In this document: in pieces, positions 1 through 17,373 of the stretch | Layout of the letters: the number at the start of each line of letters is the position of its first letter | How positions within the stretch are numbered: the first letter of the stretch is position 1 | NCBI GenBank assembly: GCA_965153355.1 | Contig: OZ231127.1 | Span: 59,024,001-59,088,000 of the forward strand | DNA length: 64,000 bases | Reading direction: 5' to 3' | DNA from: Flaccisagitta enflata | Taxonomy: Eukaryota; Chaetognatha; Sagittoidea; Aphragmophora | Translations under genes and position numbers: made by a program | The notes under the pieces: model-generated | Told to the model about the DNA's origin: nothing | Databases searched by the model: none | What the model saw: the letters and a program-made list of their open reading frames with translations, nothing else

Positions 1-994
1 ATCTACTCTCCTGGTTTTGTCCATAGACTGTAAAGAGCAGGTGGTCACAGTTGTAAAAGTTGAAGTTGAAGAAGCTGCATATTTTTCTTAATTCATGGGA
101 AAAAGGACAAAAAAAATGGTAAACTGAACTATTTCTCAAAAGGATTTTAAAAATTTTTGAATTTTCTTTCATTCTAGACCAATCCCAAGTCGGTATCTCA
201 AACGGTTTAAAAGTTAGAGCTTGTTAAAGTTAACTATGTCTTTTTACAAAACCATTTTATTCAAAAAGCATAAATTTGAATGGGGCAATGTTTTTACTCA
301 TTCCAATGCCATTTCTAAACGAATAACGCTAGAATGACCAAAAAGTCGCGTTTGAAAGATCTTTTGCAGAGCTTTCAAATGGTCATGAATTTTCTATGGT
401 TTAATCTCTCAAAAAACATTACAAGTTGTTCCCTTTTTTTCTTGATCTATTGTTACATGTAAGCAACAACCCCGAATAGGTCGCTATGCTGAATCATTTT
501 TTCCTACCTACCACAGCTAGGGAACACGGTGTCCGTGAATCACACCGGAGCCGCATTTGTGATTGTCAGTGTGTGTGCCTGTGTCAAGGGTGGGGAGGGG
601 TGTGGATGGGGGCTGTGCGCCCCTGCCCACCCTTCGGCAACAATATCATCACACGTTTGGTGATGGGTGACGAAGTTTCTAAGTACCCTGACAAACTGAT
701 CCAAGCTTTATCACGCCACTTAACACTCACCCTTTGGGCTTTTTATAAATCATATTCATTTCCTCACTGGCTTCCTATAAACTCATACTCACTCAGAGCA
801 CATTGGAATCGGGATTCAGACTCAAGTTCTTTCAGAGCAAAAAGTTCAGAGCAAACTAGCACCTCTATCCAAGACTACTCAAGGTATTTCATTTTCTTTT
901 TTTAGTCTGTTTTTTTTCCTGTGATCTAGTTGGTGTCCCGTGATGTCAGGGTGATCGGGAGAGTCGTGTCGGAGCCAAAGAATGCCGCAGCCAA

Positions 995-997
<3 letters not shown>
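1..997. other. AT-rich intergenic or intronic DNA, no gene seen
   Basis: I see no exon with homology, no RNA gene and no clear repeat here. A 139-codon open frame at 486-905 has no recognisable domain and runs into T-rich DNA. The missing 5' exon or exons of the VEGF-type gene downstream could lie here or outside the window. Confidence 0.4.
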
Positions 998-1073
<76 letters not shown>

Positions 1074-1074
1074 T
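998..1074. repeat. (TC)n microsatellite
   Basis: About 75 bp of uninterrupted TC dinucleotide. It gives long artificial Leu-Ser and Arg-Glu reading frames on the two strands, which are not genes. Confidence 0.95.
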
Positions 1075-1139
1075 CTTTTTTAAGGTCTCCCTGCGATGAT
1101 GACCTGCTCTCTCTCTCATGGGACTCTCCTCTTCCTCCT

Positions 1140-1515
1140 CACCCTCTCCCCAGCCCCCCCATCTTCTCAGTCTTGAGGCCCATATCCCAGCCTCAGGCTC
1201 ACCAGTCTTGAGGCTCAATCTCAGCCTCAAGCCTAAATCCCAATCCTGGTCAGATTCCACTCTAGGATTAGCCTCAAGACTGGGATTTGGGCCTCGAGGC
1301 CAGGATATGGGCCTCCAACTGAGAAATGGGCCTGAAGGCTGGGGGAAGGGGAGGTGTGGAGGAGAAGTAGGAGTAGGAGGAGGAGGAGAAGGAGGAAAAA
1401 ATTCCCCATATGTGTGAAAGCATAGGTCATCAACCCCTTCAGGGTCGCTGCCCTGCTCCCTCCTCAACTTCAACCAAAACCAGGGCATGGGTACCGCTGA
1501 CCATCTAACGCTTTT
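1140..1515 (+). mobile_element. Truncated T element (right end only)
   Basis: The interior has repeated units of the type GCCTCAAGnCTGGGATTTGG, as in the complete copy at 51.8-52.4 kb. The right terminus (about 1403-1515) has the family signature AGGTCATC...GGGTCGCTGCCC, followed by GGTACCGCTGACC and TTTTGCGACTATT. No left GGGCAGCGG terminus is visible. A pyrimidine-rich tract follows the right end. Confidence 0.6.
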
Positions 1516-1607
1516 GCGACTATTGAAAACTCACTGAGTTTCTTTTTTTTTTCATTTTCTTTCTTTCATTCATTTTTCTTAGCTGCTTTCTTTGTTTCTT
1601 TCTTTTT

Positions 1608-1787
1608 AGTTGCGGACACGCAACTCTATAAGAGGCTTTGTCCGTCCGTCCGTCGGTCGGTCGGTCGGTTGGTCGGTCGGCCGGTTGGTTGGTCGGTCAG
1701 TCACGCTCGAGTTGAAAAGTGGGAAAACGCGCATTCGGCCCCTGCCCACCCGTCTGCAACTGGTGGCCGTGTATCCGGCCTTGTTTT
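1608..1787 (+). mobile_element. Dual-hairpin short element, full length
   Basis: Head hairpin at 1608-1625 (stem AGTTGC/GCAACT), then CTATAAGAGGCTTTGTCCG, a (CCGT/CGGT)n core, a conserved CCCCTGCCCACCCGTC block, and a tail hairpin GGCCGTGTATCCGGCC ending in TTGTTTT. The long Gly-Arg-Ser-Val frames here are products of the tetranucleotide core. Confidence 0.75.
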
Positions 1788-2087
1788 ATTTCTCATTGTC
1801 TTTCTCTCCCTCCTCACCCACTCCCAGCTTCTTACCCACTTTTCATCTCAACCTATAACTTACATCCTCACTTTCTCCATCGCTGCAAAAACCCAATGCC
1901 CCAATTAGTTGCTCCAAAGGCAAAGCTGATTTTTCCAGGTCACTTTAACATGTCTTTGAAAAAAGAATCATAATTGTAAAGCTACTGTTGAACCTCGCAA
2001 TAAGGGATGTCAAAGGACCAACAAATTAGATGTATTACAGATAGATTTCTGTTATTGCCAATAATTAACTTAAAAGATAACTCACTA

Positions 2088-2625
2088 CAGTATGATTTTT
2101 TTGGAATGCAACATAAGAAACCTATATATTTCCGCTCCTGAGCATCGTAGCAAAATGGGGATTGCACCATTGGATAGAGCACAAAAAACTATTTTTTCTA
2201 TGTTTTTTCTGATATTGTGATGCAATATGACGTATCTCTACCACCAATGCAGTAAAAACATTGACATCTTTAACATCTCGAAATTGGCTGTCTGATTTTC
2301 TTTCTGAAAAAGATGAGGAAGATAAGTTGATCAAATAATTGGTGATCATGAGGCCAACTGAGTCATGACACAAATATTTTCTGCAGTCTGTCCAGAAAAG
2401 CCCCTTGATTGCTATTCATTTGATGAACTGAACCGTTTTTAGAGGGAGAATCAGACAGCCAATTTCTAAATATTAGAGATGTCAACGTTTTTAACTGGCA
2501 TTGTGGTAGACATATGTCATGATACATTATGATGTCAGAAAAAACATAGAATCCGCATCTTTCTACGATGCTCAGGAGCGGAAATATATTGGTTTCTTAT
2601 GTTGCATTCCAAAAAAATCATACTG
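2088..2625. mobile_element. Palindromic MITE, Tc1/mariner-like, TA flanks
   Basis: The two halves are inverted copies of each other with arms of roughly 230 bp. The left arm starts CAGTATGATTTTTTTGG and the right arm ends with its reverse complement. TA dinucleotides flank both ends (2086-2087 and 2626-2627). There is no transposase frame, so it is a non-autonomous foldback element; the superfamily is inferred from the TA|CAG termini. Confidence 0.75.
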
Positions 2626-2738
2626 TACGAAATGACTAAGCTTTCCCATCTGCTATGAGCAAATTTCTGGCACGCACCACCTTTCGATACATATATCCAT
2701 ACATCCATATATCCATTAATTCATTTCCTATAAATCAG

Positions 2739-9249
<6,511 letters not shown>

Positions 9250-9263
9250 ATTATGATTTATTC

Positions 9264-9265
<2 letters not shown>

Positions 9266-9353
<88 letters not shown>
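9266..9353. repeat. (GT)n microsatellite in the 3' UTR
   Basis: GT dinucleotide tract about 17 nt after the VEGF stop codon, followed by a short TC tract. If the poly(A) site below is used, the whole tract is in the mature 3' UTR. Confidence 0.95.
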
Positions 9354-9354
<1 letters not shown>

Positions 9355-9610
9355 TCTCTCTCTCTCTCGGCAATTTTTCTGCAAATTCCGAGTCTATTGT
9401 AAGTCTTGTTTCTAAAAAAACAGATTTTGCATCACTTATGTGTCCTTTTTTCCACACGAAAAAAATGCTTTCAAATGACTTGTTTGAATTTAAGAACTTG
9501 AGTTTTTTGCTGTTATAATAATTTCGACTTAAATAAGATGTGTTTGGCAACCTTTTTGCAAATCATGCCATTTCAATTTCATGTCACTTCCCTGCATTGT
9601 GTTCTCATTA

Positions 9611-9616
9611 AATAAA
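9611..9616 (+). promoter_or_regulatory. Candidate poly(A) signal for the VEGF-type gene
   Basis: AATAAA about 360 nt after the stop codon and the first canonical signal on this strand. Confidence 0.5.
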
Positions 9617-9861
9617 GATGAAATTGAACAGGTTTTGTTTTGTCTCACAACTTCTGAACTCAAGCTTGTCTTTTGTTACTGTTTGTCATTTTTGTTTAAA
9701 ACGGTATCTTTACATTCTAGATTCTGAAAGAAACTTCGCATCTTGGTTTTCTCTCTCTCTCTCTTTCTCTTTCTCTTTCTCTTGCAGCGATTGGATTAAA
9801 AGAGATCGAAGTAAAACGATAAAACCTAAAAGAAAAAAAAATCGATCGTCTGTTGCAATTT

Positions 9862-9965
9862 GGATTGGGATTGGGATTGGGATTGCAATTTGGATTGCAA
9901 TTTGGGATTGGGATTGGGATTGGGATTGGGATTGCAATTTGGATTGGGATTGGGATTGGGATTTC
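9862..9965. repeat. (GGGATT)n hexanucleotide repeat
   Basis: GGGATT units interrupted by TGCAATT. It resembles a degenerate G-rich telomere-like array but is not TTAGGG. Confidence 0.9.
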
Positions 9966-9991
9966 AATTCTCTGATTGAAGATGAAGTGAC

Positions 9992-10232
9992 GCGGGGTCA
10001 CAATATCGTTGCGGACGGGTGGGCAAGGGCATCCAACCCCCGGCCTCACGCCAAGTATACCCCCAACCCCCCTCCAACACACTCACACACAAACAATAAA
10101 AAAAACATCCTAAATACGCGTTTTCGCGTTTTCAACTCGAGTGTGATGGATGGACGGATTAACGGACCGACGAACCGACGGACCATCGGACCAACGGACT
10201 AACGGACGGCCAATGCCTCTTATAGAGTTGCG
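9992..10232 (-). mobile_element. Dual-hairpin element, degenerate
   Basis: Read on the minus strand: GGACACGCAACT, CTATAAGAGG, a CCGT/GGTC core, then a CCCACCCGTCCGCAACG-like block. The left half of the head stem and the GGCCG tail hairpin are missing. Confidence 0.55.
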
Positions 10233-11786
10233 TGTCCGAAAATAAAAAGATGATTACAGGAAATTTGAATGAATGATTGAATGAAAAAAAAAATTAATGA
10301 AAGAACGATGAAAGAAACGAAGAAAAAGGATATAAACAAGCCCGACCGGGCAAAGATGCGTCCGGACTGTGTCTCTGCGTGTATTGATCATGTGACATAT
10401 ACGGAGAGACAGATGGACGAACAGACGGGTGAAATGATTGAGTAATAGAGGAGGCTCTGAAAACATGCTGGTTGATCATTTGTTTCAGTGTAGGATCTCA
10501 CCGTGGCCAAAAACAGCCGAGAAACGCGGTTTTTGAACAGGCGTAACGGACCGACCGACCGACGGACGGACGGACCGACCGACGGACGGACGGACAAACC
10601 CTCTTATAGAGATGCGAGGACGCATCTAAAAAATAAATGGTTCCACGTTGAAACCTATCCAAACAAACATGCTTTACTTTAGCGTTAATCTTTATGCTTG
10701 ACGCTTGAGACATCACTTCTAGATTGAACCATACGCTTTGACCTTGGAAGCTTTTGAGTTTTTTTTAATGAAGAGAAGCGCGATAAGCGCGAGAGAGATA
10801 ATAATTATGCAATAGGATGTGAAGAATGGCTTTCATCCCTTTCATCCCTTTACACAGATGATGAGACTCATTTAGTTTTAGACGAGGTCATTCACCTACG
10901 AATCGATCTTCCCTGGGTGAGGTCGTGAGGGTTTCTAAACAGTTATTTATATATTTAGATGTTAGCATTAGGATCGAAGGGCAGGAGAAATCTGAAGAAA
11001 AAAATGAAAAATGAAAACAGCAGTATACACGAGTGGTAATGGTTTTAAAGGTATATACCGGTGCCCCTGCAGTGGTGATGGTTTTAGAGGTCGGTCATAA
11101 ACTGCCAAAGTGAAACTGCGATTGTGAAAAAGAAATGCATTGAAATGTCAAAAGAAACTGTGTTTGTCCGTCACAAGTAACTTCCCATCCGAAACGGAAA
11201 AATGATTTTAGTCTGATTCTTTGATTCAAATTACCGTCAATTTATCAAGTTTATTCACCATTCGTTGCTCCCTCCCACTCCGTATTATTCTTAACTAGAA
11301 GGAAGACAATCAATTAAACAAAATGACGGAAAAATAGACAAAATCATTTGATTCCTTTCACCCATGAATGGCTCAGCTTCAGCCTACTCGATCGCGACCC
11401 ACCCACCTCCCCGCCCCCTTCCCTCTCCCTCTCTGTCTCTCTCCGCCTTGGCTAGATAAATATCACAATGTTTGTTAAATACACATATCGGTTAGATCTA
11501 AGTGACCGATATTTTAGCCGGTTAGTTATATCTATAACAATGCCGGATAATCGTGGTCATTTACAATTTATCTATTCCTTTCTTTTTTGGGGGGGAGGGA
11601 ATCGACTGACCATGTCCATGTACTCAATCCATAGTAAGGTAAAATTCTCTACAACATATTTTAAAGTATAATGACATCAAAAAGAAAAACAATAAAGATG
11701 AATTAAGAAATGACCGCATTCATCATCTCACCACTTCTTACTACGATCATGCGCAGAAAGCAAATCCACTGACGACCGGAATTTTT
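10233..11786. other. Non-coding stretch with one partial dual-hairpin copy
   Basis: A head-end copy (minus strand) lies at 10540-10627 with perfect stem AGATGC/GCATCT. From 10.74 to 11.70 kb I see only unique AT-rich sequence with no convincing exon. Confidence 0.5.
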
Positions 11787-12039
11787 AGGTGCGCCATAGC
11801 ACCTCTATGAGAGGCTATGTCTGTTGGTCGGTCGGTCGGTCGGTTGGTTGGTCGGTCGGTCACGTAACGCTCGAGTTGAAAATCTCGAAAAGAAGTGAAA
11901 ATCACTGGAAATGATTCAGAAATATGCTGGAATGATTTTTAGATGCGCCATAGCATCTCTATAGGAAGCTCTGTCCGTCCGTCCGTCCATCCGTCAGTCA
12001 CGCTCGAGAATGAAAAATCTAGAAATGTTTGAAATCATG

Positions 12040-12870
12040 AAAACATTTCGTTCATCATAAATGATACTTATATATCATAAATGATGTAATATATCATAAA
12101 TGATATCATATATATCATATCATATATATCATATATATCATCATACATATCATCATATATATCATCATATATATCATATATATCATATATATATCATATA
12201 TCATATCATTCATCATGTATCATAACATACATATGTATCTTATATCACATATCATATCATATTTCATATCATGTATCATATCGTATATCATATCATATAT
12301 CATATCATCATATATCATATCATATCATATCATATCATATATCATACTACATATCAGAAACTATCATATCATATATCATATCATATCATATATCCTATCA
12401 TATATCATATCATATATCATATCATATATCATATCATATATCATATATCATATCATATATCATATCATATATCATATCATATATCATATCCTATATCATA
12501 TCATATATCATATCATATATTATATCATATCATATATCATATCATATACCATATCATAAATCATATTATATATCATATCATATATCATATCATATGTCAT
12601 ATCATATATCATATATCATATCATATATCATATCATATATCATATCATATATCATATATCATATCATATATCATAACAGGTATTATATCATATCATATAT
12701 CATATATCGTATCATATATCATATATATCATATCATATATCATATCATATACTATATCATATATCATATCATATATTATATCATATATCATATCATATAT
12801 TATATTATATCATATATCATGTCATATATATCATATATATCATATATATCACATATATCATAAATGATAC
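12040..12870. repeat. ATATC/ATATCAT satellite array
   Basis: About 830 bp built from ATATC and ATATCAT units, giving long Ile/Tyr/Ser/His frames that are not genes. CATATATG-type self-complementary stretches make it capable of cruciforms. Confidence 0.95.
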
Positions 12871-12894
12871 TAATATAATCATTGCAGTCTTTAT

Positions 12895-13225
12895 AAGAGG
12901 GCTGGGGATAGGTCGGATGGAGTAGAGTGATGGGTCGGATGGGTGGCAGGATGGGTCTGGTAGAGCTGGGGATGGGTCTGATATTTGGTGATAGGTCTGA
13001 TAGAGCTAGGAAAGGTCTGTAGAGAGGCTCAGGAGAGGCCTGATAGAGCTCGGGATAGGTCTTATAAAGCTAGGAATGGTCTGATAGAGCTAGGGATAGG
13101 TCTGATGGAGCTAGGGATAGCTATGGATTAATAATGCCCGGCGGGATAGGTCTGGTAGAGCTAGGAATGGTCTGATAGAGCTAGGGATAGGTCTGATAGA
13201 GCTAGGGATAGCTATGAATAAATAA
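12895..13225. repeat. G-rich minisatellite
   Basis: Irregular tandem copies of a unit like GGTCTGATAGAGCTAGGGAT, about 20 bp. A longer block (GAGCTAGGGATAGCTATG, AATAA) occurs twice. Confidence 0.85.
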
Positions 13226-13593
13226 CGCTCGGCGCACCGTCTTGGCCCATTCATCATCTCACCACGTCTTACTACGATCACGCGCAGAAATGAAATCCAC
13301 TGACGACCGGAATTTTTTTTTCTCTATGGCCAGCTGACCTCGCAGATGAATTCGCTCGGCAATCAATTGTTATCATTGCATTTTTTATTTTTTATTTTTC
13401 ATTCTCTTTGTACAAAGTCCGATCTGATCCTCATCTGGCCGGTGATAGCCGGTTTTTAATCTCTTTTCGTCACAATCATCTTAATTTTTTTTTTCTATTT
13501 ATTAAAAAACGAATTAAAAAGTAAATCACCCGTGAAAGATCTTCCCCGATCAAAACCGTCGCGTCGCGCGTGGCTTCCACTCCTCACATTTCT

Positions 13594-13747
13594 AGTCGCG
13601 GATACGCGACTCTATGAGCCACTTTTCGGTCCGCCGCGCCGGTCCGTCGGTCGGTCGGTCGATCCGTCACAAAGTTGTTTTTTGAGGTTTTCCGCTCCTG
13701 CCCACCCGTCCGCGACTAATGCGGCCGTGTATACGGCCTTGTTTTTC
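13594..13747 (+). mobile_element. Dual-hairpin short element
   Basis: Head hairpin AGTCGCGGATACGCGACT at 13594-13611, CGGT core, CTCCTGCCCACCCGTC block, tail hairpin GGCCGTGTATACGGCC and TTGTTT. Another degenerate head (GGACACGCCACT) starts near 13838. Confidence 0.75.
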
Positions 13748-14045
13748 TTTTGAGTCTTTCCCCCCCCCCCCTTTTTTTCTTCAAAATTTTTTCTTTCTTT
13801 TTTTATCAGTTTTTTTCCGGTTTTGGTTTCTTTTTTTCGGACACGCCACTCTATGAGGGGCTTTGTCAGTCCGTCGGTCCGTTAGCGCAAGTCGTTGTTG
13901 TCGCCTTCCTGTAGTGAGTACGTGCCAGCTGATGCTGCTGGCGCAAACGCCAACCAATCCTTCCGTTGCTAAAAAAAAGTTTACTGGGCCACTGCAACGA
14001 CAACAACATCAACAACAGTTTTTTTTTGGCCTTACTATTTTCATC

Positions 14046-14160
14046 TATTTTCTTTTTCTTTTTCTTTTTCTTTTTCTTTTTCTTTTTCTTTTTCTTTTTC
14101 TTTTTCTTTTTCTTTTTCTTTTTCTTCTTTTTCTTCTTTTTCTTCTTTTTCTTCTCCTTC
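14046..14160. repeat. (CTTTTT)n pyrimidine tract
   Basis: Hexanucleotide pyrimidine tract followed by CTT-rich DNA to about 14210. Poly-Lys and poly-Phe frames here are artefacts. Confidence 0.9.
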
Positions 14161-14501
14161 TTCTTCTTCATCTTCTTCTTCCTCTTTTCTCTTTTTTCTT
14201 TTCTTTTTTTTTCCTACCCATAGATTTTTTGTTTTTCTTTCCCTCAACGTGCCTGGATTGAACTGAAACGATCTAAAGATCTAAAGGAAAGAAACATATA
14301 AATGGAAGAACAAAGATGAGCGATAAAAATAATGAAATGATTTTCTTCCTGACCCCATAGAGAGATAAAATCAAGATATATGAAAAAAGCGATAATGACA
14401 ACAACATCAAAATTTAACGACAGGCTGTCTCCCTTTTTAAACGTCTTGACGTATGGATTGACGTTGAAAATTTAAACATAGAAAAAAGCTTTCTGATAAA
14501 A

Positions 14502-14730
14502 ACAAGGCCGGACACACGGCCACTTGGTCGTCCCTTGCGGATGGGCAGGGCCAGTATGTGGGTGGCGGGGGCTGTATTGCGGAAAAGCAGTGGCCATTAA
14601 GCTTGGAAATCACATTTTTGCGTCATTCGAAATTTCGCGTTGTAAACCGACCATCGGCCATTCCGACGGACAGACGAATGGTCACACCCTCTCACCTTCT
14701 AATATAGAGTCGCTTAGCAAGCGACTTTAG
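14502..14730 (-). mobile_element. Dual-hairpin element, long-stem variant
   Basis: Minus strand: head AGTCGCTTGCTAAGCGACT with an eight-base stem, then CTATATTAGAAGG, a degenerate core, GCCACCCACA and GCCCATCCG blocks, and tail GGCCGTGTGTCCGGCC with TTGTTTT. Confidence 0.65.
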
Positions 14731-16854
14731 AAGAAATCTAGCCAAAATTTTGTATCGCGCTTGGGTTGACAGCCTGCCAATGGCCAACGGCAGAAACATT
14801 TATTCAGAAACTATCATTGACATTGTCATTGCCTCATTGGGCAGGACGGTGACTTGAAATATCTATAGTTATCTACCACATTTTCATATTCCGGTTCGAA
14901 CGAGGAGCAAATGCGACGCTCATGTTCGACTCTGTTCTGAAATTGATCAGGCCCATTAAATCTCACTTCCAGTTCTCCTACTATCAAAATGATCTTTAGA
15001 ATCGATAAGCCCTAGAGGAATAAATGGACCTTCTGTATTACATAACTTGTAAGTACGAAAATTGACAGCATTTACATCATTCTCATTGTGCATGCGATAA
15101 ATCATCTATTCTTGAACTTGCTTTCTACCATGTGCAACAAAAACTAAATTTATGTCAGAGGAAAAATATCATGGGTCAGAAATCACATATGATGCAACTT
15201 AAACTAAGACAGAAAGATGACATCTAGAAATAGATATAAATTTTTTATTATAGACGTAACATGTAAGTTAATGATAAAAACTTACAAAATGATCCAATCT
15301 GAACAAGCCCAAGAGGGCAACAGTCGCGTGCGTCTGGAAATGACAAACAAAATGTTGAAAAATGTAAAGAGATGTTAAAAGATGTTAAAAAATGTTGAAA
15401 AATATCAAAAAATGTTAAAAAATGTTAAAAGATGTTAAAAAATGTTAAAAATGTTAAAAATGTTAAAAAATATTAAAAAGGTTAAAAAATGTTAAAATGC
15501 CAAAAATGTCAGGAAATGTTAAAAAAACGTTAAAAAATGTTAAAAAATGCTAAAAAAAGGTTAAAAAAATGATGAAAAATGTCGAAAATTTTAAAAATGT
15601 GACCGACCGACCGACGGACGGACGGACCGACAGACCAAGGTGTAGAGTCGCGTGCACGCGACTAATAAAACATTTCGATTAATTGCTTCACAAGATGAAG
15701 AACTCCTACCACCACCCCATGAGTTCACTGAGTTTTCAAGGATTGGATGTTGGGAATTTTGAATTTACTCGAGAGTTCCTGTTGCGGAGTATTTGCATCT
15801 GACCTCGGGGGATAGATTAAAAGCATTCAATATCTTTTCTCAACGATAGTTTGCTTGTCTGTAAAACTTTCGACTGTCTCATGCTCCAACAGTAAGTAAT
15901 TTACTTCATTGAATTCATTAACTTGGACAAATCCTCTTCCTATTAGCGAGTTTTATAATGAGTACATATTTTTCTAACTTGTGTGTGAAACATGGATAAT
16001 AAACATTTCCTTAAGTATTGTTCTATCTCTCCATCCAAGTTACAGGTTTTGGTTCTCTTTCAAATTTGCTCTTGAATTTTTTTAATTCCCTCTTTTTTCT
16101 CATCCGAGAAAAGTGCGATCTTCACGTTCGTTATCATAAAAACTACGCGTTGCGTTTTCCGCGATTCAAATTGCCAAATTGGACAAAAAAAATATTAATA
16201 CGAATCAAACAATCATACCTTCAGATTTGGAAATCGTTTGTGGGTGAGTTTATTTAACCAACGCATCTTGAATGAGTTTTTTATCATTCGTAGATTAAGC
16301 GATCATAAAAATGATATTCGACTCCCGTGATCCAATTTCTTCTTTTTTTTTCAAATTTCTAAATTCTTTTTTTTTTCAAATCTCTCAATATTTTCAATTT
16401 TACGTCGAATTTCATAAAATCAATAATCTGGGTTTTAAAAGTGTTTTCATTTATTTTTTTTTTTTCATTTTCACTCCTCTTTTATCCAAAGACATCGTCT
16501 AAGATTTTTTTTGCGATTTTCATTTTTTCCCCTCTCCTCAAAGAAATTGAAAGTTTACTGATCAAAAAAAAAAGAAATAAACAAGATTGGATAGCGCCCA
16601 CGATCAAACGTCTCGTCGTTGATTGCGAGTGTCAAAAGATATTAGCTTTCTCCGGAGAAATGCATGAGAATGATGTGCACATACTGTGTAGTTATGATGT
16701 AAACATGGCCACATTATAAAAACCTACCTACGGACCTTAAGACCTACAAGTATTGAGTTTAACGACATCAAAGTTGGAAATTTCTCTAAAACTAAGATCG
16801 TTGCAGTTGTTTTACTTGGCATTGTAGACGGTGGTTGATCAGGTGGATTTGTAA
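14731..16854. other. Mostly non-coding; tandem AAAATGTT repeats and unrecognised frames
   Basis: A loose 10-bp AAAAAATGTT repeat spans about 15350-15600 and runs into a dual-hairpin head (minus strand, stem AGTCGC/GCGACT, about 15640-15657). Open frames at 16018-16257 and 16441-16719 match nothing I know. The stretch near 16620-16719 (LVVDCECQKILAFSGEM) looks the most protein-like but has no supporting homology. Confidence 0.4.
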
Positions 16855-17300
16855 TTAGGTACCGCAGAGGACTTGACGCATGTTTTCTGCCAGGGCAATC
16901 GTCTTTGAACAGTCGTGATCAGGCAAATTCGTTGATTCTTCATCTTCATTCTCTAAGACATTTCTCCGTCCTAATACATCCGTAAGAGCACGGCCACGAT
17001 CCGTCATCTGGACATAAATTTTCAGTAAGATCGGTCGGATCCATTTCATTTCTATCGCTGTAATCATTTCTCTTTTCTTTTTTGTGTCGCGTGTACGCGA
17101 CTCTATAATCCGCTATGACCGTCTGTCGGTCCTTCGGTCACGCTTGGCGGTTTTCGCGTTACTGCTCCTGCCCAAATGTTGCTCTGCCGCTACTCTGCTC
17201 TCACTCCACTTCCTCAGCAAATCACTTTAAGCAGGGCATCGGGTACTGCCGACCATGTGCAATCCTTGAATAACTGTTTCTTTTTTTTCCTTTCCTCCTT

Positions 17301-17373
<73 letters not shown>

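Larger units (their letters stand above)
11712..13318. repeat. 80-bp direct repeats flanking 1.45 kb of repeats
   Basis: About 80 bp at 11712-11788 (CATCATCTCACCACTTCTTA ... GACGACCGGAATTTTT) recur at about 13239-13318 with few changes. Between them lie two dual-hairpin heads (11787-11804, stem AGGTGC/GCACCT; 11941-11958, stem AGATGC/GCATCT), the ATATC satellite and a G-rich minisatellite. Confidence 0.75.

Noticed and set aside
12215-12867. Ile/Tyr/Ser/His repeat protein of up to 198 residues
   Set aside because: All frames of the ATATC satellite stay open by composition; no codon bias or flanking gene signals.
16018-16719. Possible short exons on the plus strand (KCDLHVRYHKNYALRF and LVVDCECQKILAFSGEM)
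   Set aside because: No family recognised and splice partners could not be phased; recorded only as an unrecognised stretch.
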